64,000 bases of DNA, taken from the NCBI RefSeq assembly GCF_028736155.1, contig NZ_CP117879.1, positions 4,092,001 to 4,156,000 of the forward strand. The letters run 5' to 3'. The position numbers were made by a program, and so were the translations under genes. This document shows, piece by piece, positions 26,297 to 34,980 of the stretch. Each line of letters begins with the position of its first letter. The stretch's first letter is position 1. The stretch is from Flavobacterium sp. KACC 22763 (GTDB taxonomy: Bacteria > Bacteroidota > Bacteroidia > Flavobacteriales > Flavobacteriaceae). Below the pieces are notes generated by a model that did not search any database, was not told where the DNA came from, and worked only from the letters and a program-made list of their open reading frames with translations.

Positions 26297-26524
26297 TTAG
26301 TTTGTTTTCATTGGCGGTAAATCGAACGCTTTTGAATCGTGTTCGAAATTATTACGGTGTGCCCCGTCGCAAAATGGTTTGTTTGCAGAATGTCCGCAAC
26401 GGCAAAGTCCTAATGCTTGTCTTCCTTGTAAACCGTAAAGTGTTCCTTCTGGATCCATGATTTCAAAATCGCCTTCAATTTTGATTGATCCGTTTTTATT
26501 GATGATTAATTTTGTCTTGCTCAT
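26297..26524 (-). CDS. CDGSH iron-sulfur domain protein
   Basis: The 75-residue protein contains the [2Fe-2S]-binding CDGSH signature CRCGHSANKPFCDGAH (three Cys and one His) at about 44-59. A short beta strand with IKIEGDFEIMDPEG precedes it. Ligands are intact. It is a small cytosolic redox or cluster-transfer protein. Its partner is unknown and the gene stands alone. Confidence 0.92.
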   Translation of the reverse strand: MSKTKLIINKNGSIKIEGDFEIMDPEGTLYGLQGRQALGLCRCGHSANKPFCDGAHRNNFEHDSKAFDLPPMKTN

Positions 26525-26617
26525 AAACTTGTTTTTTTCGAGCGCAAAGATTGCGAATTATATTCTTATTTATAAACTCGAAACGTAGTTTAAACTGGTT
26601 CTATTTTATTTGGAATT

Positions 26618-26697
26618 CCGCAGAGAAACACAAAGATTTTACACAAAGATTCGCAAAGTTTTTTATTCTTTTGTCAGACTGAGCGAAGTCGAAGTCC
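26618..26697. repeat. Octamer-type arm plus AGCGAAGTCGAAGTC element
   Basis: 26618-26660 repeats CGCAGAGA/ACACAAAGAT/CGCAAAG-type units at 8-9-base spacing. 26673-26697 reads GTCAGACTGAGCGAAGTCGA and then AGTCC, a sequence type dispersed in many Bacteroidota genomes. Both lie just 3' of the GH43 gene. Confidence 0.65.
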
Positions 26698-26715
26698 CGC
26701 AAAGATTAGCTTAAC

Positions 26716-28218
26716 TTACTCTAAGGTTTTGTAAACAAAATTCTTAAACTTCACACTTCCTTTTCCAATCGAACAAAGACCAATTCTTAATCCTAAAAAT
26801 CCACTTAAGACATTATGATTGTATCCTGAAACTTCAACTGAATTCTCGATTTTCTTCCAATCTTTTCCATCAATACTGTAAAACATATCAACTGTGTTTT
26901 TAATGTTTTTAAGTTTGAGAAAGACTTTTCGCGTATGCGTATTTTTTTCTGTTGGAAACTGCCAACCTCTCAAATTCGCCAAGATATTGTTTTGATCAGC
27001 CAATATTCCCGAGTAATATTTATTATCGTAAAAAAGCGTTAATCCGCCTACTGCATTGCCTTCTATTTCCATTTCAACCTCAGCTGAATAAGAATGTCCA
27101 CCCGGAACAATTACAAGAGGCGAACTGTTTCCTACTCCATCGCCTTTTCCTTCAATAGTCAAAGTATTATTAGCAACTTTAAATCTTGAAGCTTCTACTC
27201 CGTTGTAAAATTTCCATTGCGGTTTAAGAGCCGAACCTTCAAAATTGTCGCTCAAAGAAAATTCAGGAAGTGTTTTCCCTTCTGGTTTTGCAATTGGTTT
27301 ATCAGTCTCGATATGATCTGGAATTTTATACCAACCATCTTTTGTCCATTCTACTGGCTGAAGTAAAGTCTGACGCCCTAAGTTGTAATAATCCTTTTCG
27401 TAACCATGAAAAATCATCCACCATTTTCCGTTTACATCTTCAAAAATGGTACTATGTCCTTTTGACCACCAAGTTTCAGAACTGCTGTTGGTTCTCACAA
27501 TCGGATTATGAGGCGAGTTTTCCCAAGGTCCAAAAGGTGATTTTGATCTTGCGGAAATCACCATATGACTTGTTGCTGGCCCAGCGGTTCCACCTTCAGC
27601 AACCGTTAAATAATAATATTCGCCTCGCTTGAAAAGTTTCGGCCCTTCCATACAAAAACATTCAATACTCCATTCACGCGGAATTTTCCATCCATCGTAA
27701 ACATGTTTCAATTCGCTTGTTACCGAAAGTCCGTCTTTTGATAAGGCAACGTAACCTCCGTTGCTGAAATATAAAAAACGGTTTCCATTATCATCAGTAA
27801 CATGTCCTGGATCAATATTCCCGATTTTCAAATCTACTGGTTCGCTCCACGGACCGTTTATAGAATCTGCTGTAACGACAAAATTGGTATTATTCGCAGG
27901 GAAATAGATGTAATATTTGTTATTGTACTTTATTAAATCGGGCGCCCAAACGGCTCCTACATATTTATGAAGCGCATTTGTAACAGGTTCCCAATTCATT
28001 AAATCGGTCGAATGCCAAATTAAAAGCCCTGGATAATAATCGAACGAAGAATGAACGACATAATAATCTTTCCCGTCTCTCAATAAACTCGGATCTGGAT
28101 AATCTCCAGCAAAAATTGGGTTTGAATATTGTCTCTGCTTTAAATTCTTTTCCGATTGTGATTGAGAATAACCGTAAAACGAAAACAGTACTAAAAAGGT
28201 TAGATATATTTTTCTCAT
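26716..28218 (-). CDS. Secreted GH43 glycosidase (beta-xylosidase/arabinofuranosidase type)
   Basis: A start at MRKIYLTFLVLFSFYGYSQ gives a clear signal peptide; a 10-residue in-frame extension to 28248 lies upstream and would spoil it. The mature protein has a five-bladed GH43 propeller (about 30-310) with GDYPDPS (general base Asp), WAPDL and FCMEGPK (acid Glu). A C-terminal beta-sandwich of the xylosidase type follows (about 325-500). It should release xylose or arabinose from plant glycans in the periplasm. No SusC/SusD pair lies nearby, so it is not inside a visible polysaccharide-utilisation locus. A palindrome overlapping its -7 box may be an operator. Confidence 0.9.
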   Translation of the reverse strand: MRKIYLTFLVLFSFYGYSQSQSEKNLKQRQYSNPIFAGDYPDPSLLRDGKDYYVVHSSFDYYPGLLIWHSTDLMNWEPVTNALHKYVGAVWAPDLIKYNNKYYIYFPANNTNFVVTADSINGPWSEPVDLKIGNIDPGHVTDDNGNRFLYFSNGGYVALSKDGLSVTSELKHVYDGWKIPREWSIECFCMEGPKLFKRGEYYYLTVAEGGTAGPATSHMVISARSKSPFGPWENSPHNPIVRTNSSSETWWSKGHSTIFEDVNGKWWMIFHGYEKDYYNLGRQTLLQPVEWTKDGWYKIPDHIETDKPIAKPEGKTLPEFSLSDNFEGSALKPQWKFYNGVEASRFKVANNTLTIEGKGDGVGNSSPLVIVPGGHSYSAEVEMEIEGNAVGGLTLFYDNKYYSGILADQNNILANLRGWQFPTEKNTHTRKVFLKLKNIKNTVDMFYSIDGKDWKKIENSVEVSGYNHNVLSGFLGLRIGLCSIGKGSVKFKNFVYKTLE

Positions 28219-28235
28219 GTTTTGATATTTTTTTT

Positions 28236-28258
28236 CAAATATAGTCAAAAAGACTATA
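28236..28258 (-). promoter_or_regulatory. -7 element with overlapping palindromic operator candidate for GH43
   Basis: On the minus strand the sequence reads TATAGTC-TTTTT-GACTATATTTG. TATATTTG (28236-28243) is a consensus -7 box. The 7-bp inverted repeat TATAGTC/GACTATA (28240-28258) overlaps its first bases, a typical position for a repressor site. This is inference from sequence alone. Confidence 0.55.
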
Positions 28259-28289
28259 AGGTTTGTATTGAGGAGATTTTTTGTGATTG

Positions 28290-28542
28290 TTACGCAGAGA
28301 TGCGCGGAGGATTTTCGCAGAGGTTCGCAATTTTTTTATGAAAGAAGTTAAATTAATCTCGCAAAGTCACAGAGACGCAAAGTTTTCGATTTATTTTGTC
28401 ATTTCGAGGAACGAGAAATGACAAACTTCATGGTTAATCCTTAACTTAAAAACAAAAAACTTTGCGCCCTTGCGACTTTGCGAGAACCAAATTCAATAAA
28501 ATCTTGGCGAATCTCAGCGCTTTTTCTTTGTGAATCTCTGTG
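28290..28542. repeat. Doubly nested octamer-periodic inverted repeat with central hairpin
   Basis: The 378-base gap before metG holds four facing arms. Outer left (28291-28330) ACGCAGAGATGCGCGGAGG and on; inner left (28358-28382) CTCGCAAAGTCACAGAGACG and on; inner right (28459-28484) CTTTGCGCCCTTGCGACTTT and on; outer right (28504-28542). At the centre a 10-bp stem TTGTCATTTC/GAAATGACAA (28396-28424) is a copy of the dispersed 13.6-kb element. No gene is visible. Confidence 0.85.
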
Positions 28543-28569
28543 TAATATTAAAATCTCAATTCTATTGCT

Positions 28570-28577
28570 TATTTTTG
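28570..28577 (+). promoter_or_regulatory. -7 element of metG
   Basis: TATTTTTG matches TAnnTTTG and lies 19 bases before the ATG, after the repeat element. Confidence 0.6.
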
Positions 28578-28596
28578 CACTCAATAAAATTGAATT

Positions 28597-30732
28597 ATGA
28601 TACAAGATCCAAAGAGATATACGATCACAGCGGCATTACCTTATACCAACGGACCTATTCATATTGGTCACTTGGCTGGGGTTTACGTACCTGCAGATAT
28701 ATATTCGAGATATTTAAGATTGCAAGGAAAAGATGTAGCATTTATCTGCGGAAGCGATGAACACGGAGTTGCAATTTCGATGAAAGCCAAGAAAGAAGGA
28801 GTTACACCGCAAGAAGTTATTGATAAATATGATGGAATTATTCGTAAATCGTTTGAAGATTTCGGAATTTCATTCAATAATTATTCTAGAACTTCTGCTA
28901 AAATCCATCATGATACGGCTTCAGAATTCTTTAGGACTTTGTATGATAAAGGAGATTTTATTGAAGAAGTTACTGAGCAATTGTACGATGCAAAAGCAAA
29001 TCAGTTTTTAGCAGACCGTTTTGTGGTTGGAACTTGTCCGAAATGTGACAATCCAGAAGCTTACGGAGATCAGTGCGAAAAATGCGGATCGACTTTGAAC
29101 GCGACTGATTTGATCAACCCAAAATCGACAATTACGGGAGAAACTCCGATTCTTAAAGAAACAAAACACTGGTTTTTACCTTTAGATAGATACTCTGATT
29201 TCTTAACTGAATGGATTTTAGTCGGACATAAAAACGATTGGAAAACGAACGTTTACGGACAAGTAAAATCTTGGATCGATGCAGGTTTAGAACCTCGTGC
29301 CGTAACGCGTGATTTGGATTGGGGAATTGATGTTCCTGTTGAAGGTGCTGAAGGTAAAAAACTATACGTTTGGTTTGATGCGCCGATCGGTTACATTTCT
29401 TCTACTAAAGAATGGGCAGCGCGCGAAGGAAAAGATTGGGAACCATATTGGAAAGATGAAGAAACGAAATTGGTACACTTTATCGGAAAAGACAATATCG
29501 TTTTTCACTGTATCATTTTCCCAGCGATGCTTAAGGCTGAAGGAAGCTATATTTTACCAGACAACGTTCCAGCAAATGAATTCTTGAATTTGGAAGGAAA
29601 TAAACTTTCGACTTCTAAAAACTGGGCGGTTTGGTTACACGAATATTTAGAAGAATTTCCAGATAAGCAAGATGTTTTGCGTTACGCATTGACATCTAAC
29701 GCTCCTGAAACAAAAGATAACGATTTTACTTGGAAAGATTTCCAAGCGAGAAATAACAACGAATTAGTTGCTGTTTTCGGAAACTTCGTAAACCGTGTTG
29801 TGGTTTTAACCAACAAATATTACGATGGAATTATCCCAACTCCAAACGAATTTACAGAAGTTGACGAACAAACTTTAGCTGAATTAAAAGCGTATCCAGC
29901 CGTGATTTCAAGTTCGGTGGAGCGTTACAGATTCCGTGAAGCTTTGGGCGAATTGATGAATGTGGCTCGTTTAGGAAATAAATACCTTGCAGACGAAGAG
30001 CCTTGGAAAGTTATGAAAGACAATCCAGAGCGTGTAAAAACTCAAATGTATGTGGCGTTGCAAATTGCTGCTGCGTTGAGCGTTTTGGCTGAACCGTTTT
30101 TACCTTTTACTGCTGCAAAACTTTCTAAAATCTTGAATTTAGCTGACCTTAAAGAACATTTTGCGGGTTTCAGTAAATTCCTAAAAGAGAAAAATCGTGA
30201 TGCAAAAGACATCATTATTGATAAAACTTTAGGTTGGAATGACATTTCTGAAAACTCAGATTTATTGCCTGCAGGACATAAAATTGGTGAAGCAGAATTG
30301 CTTTTCGCTAAAATTGAGGACGAAGAAATACAAAAACAAATAGATAAATTGGAAGCGACAAAAACCGCAAATATTGCTGAAAACAAACAAGCAGAACCAC
30401 AAAAAGATTTAATTCAGTTTGAGGATTTTGCGAAAATGGATATCCGTATCGGAACTATTTTAGAGGCTGAAAAAATGCCAAAAGCAAACAAACTTTTGGT
30501 TCTAAAAGTAGATACAGGAATCGATGTTCGTACCATTGTTTCAGGAATTGCTGAGAGTTTTTCGCCAGAAGAAATCATCGGAAAACGTGTTTCTGTATTA
30601 GCAAACCTTGCGCCAAGAGCTTTACGCGGTGTTGAAAGCCAAGGAATGATATTGATGACAACAAACGCTGAAGGAAAACTGATTTTTGTAAATCCAGATG
30701 CTGATGCGCCGAATGGAGCGACTGTAAACTAA
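28597..30732 (+). CDS. metG: Methionyl-tRNA synthetase
   Basis: The 711-residue class I synthetase charges tRNA-Met for initiation and elongation. The catalytic domain has HIGH at residues 22-25. A zinc-binding insert follows with [18 protein letters not shown]. The KMSKS-loop is KLSTSK (about 336-341). An anticodon-binding helical domain follows, with a linker rich in Lys/Glu/Ala (about 560-600) and a C-terminal EMAP-type tRNA-binding domain ([20 protein letters not shown] onward, about 607-711). All motifs are intact. A terminator follows at 30749-30797. Confidence 0.98.
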   Translation: MIQDPKRYTITAALPYTNGPIHIGHLAGVYVPADIYSRYLRLQGKDVAFICGSDEHGVAISMKAKKEGVTPQEVIDKYDGIIRKSFEDFGISFNNYSRTSAKIHHDTASEFFRTLYDKGDFIEEVTEQLYDAKANQFLADRFVVGTCPKCDNPEAYGDQCEKCGSTLNATDLINPKSTITGETPILKETKHWFLPLDRYSDFLTEWILVGHKNDWKTNVYGQVKSWIDAGLEPRAVTRDLDWGIDVPVEGAEGKKLYVWFDAPIGYISSTKEWAAREGKDWEPYWKDEETKLVHFIGKDNIVFHCIIFPAMLKAEGSYILPDNVPANEFLNLEGNKLSTSKNWAVWLHEYLEEFPDKQDVLRYALTSNAPETKDNDFTWKDFQARNNNELVAVFGNFVNRVVVLTNKYYDGIIPTPNEFTEVDEQTLAELKAYPAVISSSVERYRFREALGELMNVARLGNKYLADEEPWKVMKDNPERVKTQMYVALQIAAALSVLAEPFLPFTAAKLSKILNLADLKEHFAGFSKFLKEKNRDAKDIIIDKTLGWNDISENSDLLPAGHKIGEAELLFAKIEDEEIQKQIDKLEATKTANIAENKQAEPQKDLIQFEDFAKMDIRIGTILEAEKMPKANKLLVLKVDTGIDVRTIVSGIAESFSPEEIIGKRVSVLANLAPRALRGVESQGMILMTTNAEGKLIFVNPDADAPNGATVN

Positions 30733-30748
30733 ATATTTATATATTTAT

Positions 30749-30797
30749 AAATTGCGTGAGTCGATTAAACTTTAATTGATTCACGCAATTTTCTTTT
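30749..30797 (+). terminator. Terminator after metG
   Basis: AATTGCGTGAGTCGATTAAA pairs with the downstream TTTAATTGATTCACGCAATT with two G-U pairs, then TTTTCTTTTT. The stem is unusually long (about 20 bp). Confidence 0.85.
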
Positions 30798-30837
30798 TAA
30801 ACTATGCACCAAAAAAACTTGAAAAAATAAACTAAAA

Positions 30838-31725
30838 ATGAAACTCACAAAACCAAGATTAGCCCTAATCTGCGGTATACTCTGCATATCTATTTTCCCG
30901 ATATTGGTAAAATTACGTTTAACACCAGGATTAATTTCGGCTTTTTACCGAATGTTTTTTGCCGTGGTGCTGCTTTTGCCTTACGTTATTTTCAGCGGTA
31001 ATTTCAAACTTCCAAAATTAAAATTTGCTCTTTTGGCAATACTATGCGGTGTTTTATTCTCATCTGATGTTGCCGTTTGGAATATCGCCATTCAGGAATC
31101 AAGTGCGACTCAGGCTTCGTTGCTGACCAATTTATCTCCCGTTTGGGTTGGTGTTGGTTCTTTCTTTTTTCTGAAAGCAAAACCTGCAACGAATTTCTGG
31201 ATTGGAACATTGGTCGCTTTATTCGGAATGGTAACTTTGGTCGGTTTTGAGTTTTTTATCGATTTAAACTTCGACAAAGCATTTCTATTTGCCGTTTTAT
31301 CTGGAATTCTGTATTCCATTTATCTTTTGGTCAGCAAAAATGTGCTTTCAGAAGTTGATGTTCTTTCCTTTATGACGATTAGTTTATTTGCTTCAAGCAT
31401 CTATTTAGGAATTTTATGTTATGCATTGGGCGAACCTTTCACCGGATTTTCAAATGCTGGCTGGTTTGTTCTCGTGCTTCAGGCCGTTATTTGCCAATTA
31501 TGCGCTTGGCTTTCGATTAGTTATGCGACTCAGCACATGCGTGCAACGAGGGTTTCGCTAAGTTTATTGAGTCAAGCTGTAATTACCTCAATTTTAGCTT
31601 GGTTGTTTTTGGAAGAACAAATAACTTTACAGATGGTTTTCGGCGGAATCATTCTGCTTTTCGGAATCCGAATTACATTTTACGATAAAACAATTTCTTT
31701 GAAAGGGCTTTTTTCTAAGGATTAA
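30838..31725 (+). CDS. EamA/DMT-family transporter
   Basis: The 295-residue inner-membrane protein has ten predicted helices in two EamA repeats (about 5-140 and 150-285). Repeat 1 includes LISAFYRMFFAVVLLLPYVI and NIAIQESSATQASLLTNLSP. Repeat 2 ends with SLLSQAVITSILAWLFLEEQ and GGIILLFGI, the usual glutamate-containing end of the ninth helix. The export substrate is not predictable. It follows metG beyond a strong terminator, so it is separately expressed. Confidence 0.92.
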   Translation: MKLTKPRLALICGILCISIFPILVKLRLTPGLISAFYRMFFAVVLLLPYVIFSGNFKLPKLKFALLAILCGVLFSSDVAVWNIAIQESSATQASLLTNLSPVWVGVGSFFFLKAKPATNFWIGTLVALFGMVTLVGFEFFIDLNFDKAFLFAVLSGILYSIYLLVSKNVLSEVDVLSFMTISLFASSIYLGILCYALGEPFTGFSNAGWFVLVLQAVICQLCAWLSISYATQHMRATRVSLSLLSQAVITSILAWLFLEEQITLQMVFGGIILLFGIRITFYDKTISLKGLFSKD

Positions 31726-32041
31726 GAAAAAGGTTTCACGCAGATAACACAGATTTGAGCAGAATATTTTTTTATCTTAACAGAAAATCATTAAAAAAAA
31801 TTAGTGTAATTCACAATTAGTTATCAGAAGTAGCTAAAAATTTATTTTAATTCGTGAATTCGTGGCGAAAAAAAATCTCACGCAGATTTAGCAGATTAGG
31901 CAGATCAAAATCTTTTTAATCCTAATAATCTGTGGCAAAAAATTAGTTTAATTCGTGAATTGCTTCGCCTGTTCGCTATCGCTCGGGTCGTGGCTAAAAA
32001 ACCTGAAACAAAGAAAACTTTAAACTTGAAACAAAAACACC
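31726..32041. repeat. Intergenic region of ACGCAGAT and AATTCGTG repeats with an insert
   Basis: No gene is visible. ACGCAGATAACACAG (31739-31753) and CGCAGATTTAGCAGATTAGG (31881-31900) are CAGAT arrays with an 8-9-base period. TAATTCGTGAATTCGTGGC occurs at 31848-31866. A second copy (31949-31994) is split by 27 GC-rich bases (31962-31988, GCTTCGCCTGTTCGCTATCG and on) between AATTCGTGAATT and CGTGGC. Confidence 0.75.
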
Positions 32042-32749
32042 ATGTTACATAAAACTAAAATACCAAATCTTAAAGTAATCGCATTTGATGCCGATGATAC
32101 TTTGTTTGTAAACGAACCTTATTTTCAAGAAACCGAACATAAATTTTGCGCTTTGATGGAAGATTATCTTTCGCATCAAGGCATTTCGCAGGAATTATTC
32201 AAAATAGAAATTGCCAATCTGCCATTATATGGTTACGGAATCAAAGGCTATATCCTTTCGATGATTGAAGCCGCAATGAATATTTCAAATAATACCATTC
32301 CGATGGAAGTCATTGAAAAGATTATTCAATACGGAAAAGAATTACTAGAAAAACCAATCGAGCTTTTAGACGGAATTGAAGAAACTCTCGCTGCCTTAAA
32401 AGGAAAATATAAATTGGTTGTTGCTACAAAAGGCGATTTAAAAGATCAGCACAGTAAATTGCACCGTTCTGGTTTGGGACATTATTTTCACCATATCGAA
32501 GTAATGTCAGACAAACAAGAAATCGATTATCAGAAACTTTTAGGCCGTTTAGATATTGAACCGCACGAATTTTTGATGATCGGAAATTCATTAAAATCAG
32601 ATGTTCTTCCAGTTTTAGGAATTGGCGGTTATGCCGTTCATATTCCATTTCACACTACTTGGGAACACGAAAAAATTAATCACACTATAGAACACGAGCA
32701 TTTTAGTTCATTTGAAACTATTGCAGAAGTCGTTCCGAATTTATTATAA
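32042..32749 (+). CDS. HAD-superfamily hydrolase
   Basis: The 235-residue protein has the HAD motifs in order: nucleophile Asp in VIAFDADDTLF (about 13-23), LVVATKGDL for motif II, a Lys downstream, and EFLMIGNSLKSDVLPV for motif IV. A helical C1-type cap lies between (about 30-110). It is a cytosolic phosphatase or dehalogenase-like enzyme of unknown substrate. Its stop codon overlaps the ATG of the next gene (TAATG), so the two are translationally coupled. Confidence 0.9.
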   Translation: MLHKTKIPNLKVIAFDADDTLFVNEPYFQETEHKFCALMEDYLSHQGISQELFKIEIANLPLYGYGIKGYILSMIEAAMNISNNTIPMEVIEKIIQYGKELLEKPIELLDGIEETLAALKGKYKLVVATKGDLKDQHSKLHRSGLGHYFHHIEVMSDKQEIDYQKLLGRLDIEPHEFLMIGNSLKSDVLPVLGIGGYAVHIPFHTTWEHEKINHTIEHEHFSSFETIAEVVPNLL

Positions 32750-33378
32750 TGAAAACACTTTTAGACCTAGAAAATTGGAATAGAAAAGAGCATTTTGCCC
32801 ATTTTAAACAAATGGAAGAGCCTTTTTTTGGTGTCACCGTAGAAATTGACTGCACAAAAGCGTATCAAACTGCAAAAAGCATCAACGCTTCTTTCTTCAA
32901 TTTCTATTTGCATAAAACTTTGGTTGCAGTAAATGCCATTGAAAATTTTAGATATCGAATTTCAGAAGACAAAATATACATTAACGACCAAATTGATGCA
33001 TCGGCAACAATTGGTCGTGAAGATGGCACTTTTGGGTTTTCTTTAATTGAATATCACCCAGATTTTAAAACATTCGAACAAATTGCATTAACCGAAATCG
33101 AGCGCATTCAAAACACAACTGGACTTTTCACAAGATCTTTTGATGATGATAATCTGATTCATTTTTCGGCAATTCCGTGGCTGAATTTTAGTTCGATAAC
33201 TCATGCACGCAGTTTTACATATCCAGACAGCTGTCCAAAAATTTCATTTGGCAAAATGATGGTTTCAGAAACTGGAAAAAGAACGATGTCAATGGCGGTT
33301 TATGTTCATCATGGTTTGATGGATGGAATGCATGTTGGTCAGTTTGTAGATCTTTTTCAAGAGCTTATGAATCAATAA
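32749..33378 (+). CDS. Chloramphenicol acetyltransferase-like acyltransferase
   Basis: The 209-residue protein is a full-length CAT-family acetyltransferase (usual length 210-220), expected to be trimeric and cytosolic. The catalytic His is in VHHGLMDGMHVGQF (His 188, Asp 192). Near the start it has RKEHFAHFKQMEEPFFGVT, and later the typical NFSSITHARSF and PKISFGKM. CAT enzymes acetylate chloramphenicol, but many chromosomal homologues act on other substrates. The coupling to a HAD hydrolase argues for a metabolic role. Resistance cannot be inferred from this. Confidence 0.88.
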   Translation: MKTLLDLENWNRKEHFAHFKQMEEPFFGVTVEIDCTKAYQTAKSINASFFNFYLHKTLVAVNAIENFRYRISEDKIYINDQIDASATIGREDGTFGFSLIEYHPDFKTFEQIALTEIERIQNTTGLFTRSFDDDNLIHFSAIPWLNFSSITHARSFTYPDSCPKISFGKMMVSETGKRTMSMAVYVHHGLMDGMHVGQFVDLFQELMNQ

Positions 33379-33411
33379 AATAAGCGGAACGATTTTTGCG
33401 CCCAAAAACAT

Positions 33412-34806
33412 ATGAAACGAATTTTCCTTTTTCTGTTTTTAATCTCCAGTACTGTCCTGTTAAGTCAGACAGTGCTGACCTCTTATTCAATCGATTTAAA
33501 AAATAAACTAGGACAATCTGAAATCATGGTTGGTGAAAATACCGCTACTCATGACGTATTTGTTTTTGCCGCAAGCGCAGACAGTCTTTCGATATTAAAA
33601 TACAATAGCGCTTTATTTTTAAGAGACAAATTTGTCACAAACCGTCAGTACACTGAAAACAGATCTTTGATGGGTTATAGTTTTAGCGAAGACGGAAATC
33701 CGACTTTGTATTGGTTTTCTAAAGAAGAAAAAACAATTATTCTAATTAAATATTATCTGGAAAACAAAACTTCAAGAGCATTAAAATTTCAAATTCCGTT
33801 TGACGAAAACTATCTCATAACCCAATATCAAAAAGACAACAATTTTTATTTATTGATGCAAAGCAAAACAAAACAGGCATTGACTGCTTTTGTTTTTAAA
33901 AACGGAATGGCTGAGGAAAGATTTCTCGATTTCAGCTCTTTCAAATTCATAGATAGAAAAACACAGCCTAGAACATTTAACCAGATTTTGAATGAAAACC
34001 CGATTGAAAAAATGGATTCTGGCGAATATAATCCGCTGTATAAGGTTAGTGCCAAAAGCAAAATCTACACTCTCCCAAACCGTTTGATTCTGACTTTGGA
34101 TCAAAGTTTTAGAAAGACACAATTGTTTGATATTAATTTAGAAAGTCAGGAAATAATAGAGAAGACGTTTATGAAGCCTGTTGGAGATAAAAATCCAAAA
34201 TCATCTAACTCTTATTACCATGAAAACAAATTATATCAGATTAATGTTAACGCTGACGAACTTTTGTTTGATATAAAAAATTATGAATCTGGTGAATCTA
34301 TAAAATCATTTGCCGTTACCAAAAAAGACACTATCCGTTTTGCTAATTCACCTTTACTAATGCAGATTGAAGATCGTGAGCCTAAACAGTTAAAAAATAC
34401 AGCCAAGTTTTTAAACGTATTGTCTTCTCTTGATGCCGGGATTTCGGTTTATAAAAATCAAAAAAATCTCTTTATCACTTTAGGAGGTTCGGGCAGCGAT
34501 TTAAAATCGATTTCTCTGAACGGTTTCAATTTTAATGACTCTTTTGGAGATTTCCCTTCAAACAATTATTACAATATTGAAACAAACTATTCTGCTTTTT
34601 TTGAAAGCATTTGGACCAAAAAGCTAGAATTAACCCAAGAAATGCACGAGCCTTTTGCTGCTGATAAAGTCTACTATTTTCTAGATTCACATAAGGAAGC
34701 TGCCCTTCCAAATACCCTTAAACTTAGTAATTATACTATTTTAAGCTATTATGACATTGTTGCAAAACAACTGGTTCTGCGCAAATTTACTGACGGATTC
34801 AACTAA
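33412..34806 (+). CDS. Secreted protein of unknown function
   Basis: The 464-residue protein has a Sec signal peptide (KRIFLFLFLISSTVLLSQ, about 1-19) and then soluble, beta-rich sequence with regularly spaced short blocks such as DVFVFAASADSLSILKYN, NNFYLLMQSKTKQAL and KNLFITLGGSGSDL. These suggest a beta-propeller-like or sandwich fold. I recognise no family. It is probably periplasmic. A GATTTTTG box at about 33390 could be a degenerate -7. A 24-base palindrome follows. Confidence 0.75.
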   Translation: MKRIFLFLFLISSTVLLSQTVLTSYSIDLKNKLGQSEIMVGENTATHDVFVFAASADSLSILKYNSALFLRDKFVTNRQYTENRSLMGYSFSEDGNPTLYWFSKEEKTIILIKYYLENKTSRALKFQIPFDENYLITQYQKDNNFYLLMQSKTKQALTAFVFKNGMAEERFLDFSSFKFIDRKTQPRTFNQILNENPIEKMDSGEYNPLYKVSAKSKIYTLPNRLILTLDQSFRKTQLFDINLESQEIIEKTFMKPVGDKNPKSSNSYYHENKLYQINVNADELLFDIKNYESGESIKSFAVTKKDTIRFANSPLLMQIEDREPKQLKNTAKFLNVLSSLDAGISVYKNQKNLFITLGGSGSDLKSISLNGFNFNDSFGDFPSNNYYNIETNYSAFFESIWTKKLELTQEMHEPFAADKVYYFLDSHKEAALPNTLKLSNYTILSYYDIVAKQLVLRKFTDGFN

Positions 34807-34829
34807 ACAAGTCTTTATCAGTAGCTTAC

Positions 34830-34853
34830 AAAAATAAACGCGCGTTTATTTTT
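34830..34853. terminator. Perfect 24-base palindrome, probable terminator
   Basis: AAAAATAAACGC and its exact complement GCGTTTATTTTT have no loop bases between them and flank a central CGCGCG. T-run follows. It separates the unknown secreted gene from ompA. Confidence 0.7.
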
Positions 34854-34980
34854 ATCATCCTTTTTATTTTAAGCCTTGATTTTTAGGCTATTGTCTTATT
34901 TTAATACTTTTTTGACTTTTAAGGAAAGTTTTTACCTACAATTTGTCGTTGTTTTGAACCAAATTTAAAATCAAAAAATA

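Noticed and set aside
26098..26460. 120-residue plus-strand frame
   Set aside because: It overlaps the end of the DUF4304-like gene, a terminator and the CDGSH gene on the other strand.
26716..28218. Polysaccharide-utilisation locus
   Set aside because: No SusC/SusD pair, no hybrid two-component regulator and no second glycosidase near the GH43 gene.
32749..33378. Acquired chloramphenicol-resistance gene
   Set aside because: Codon use and context look native, no mobile element adjoins it, and CAT-like folds have other roles.
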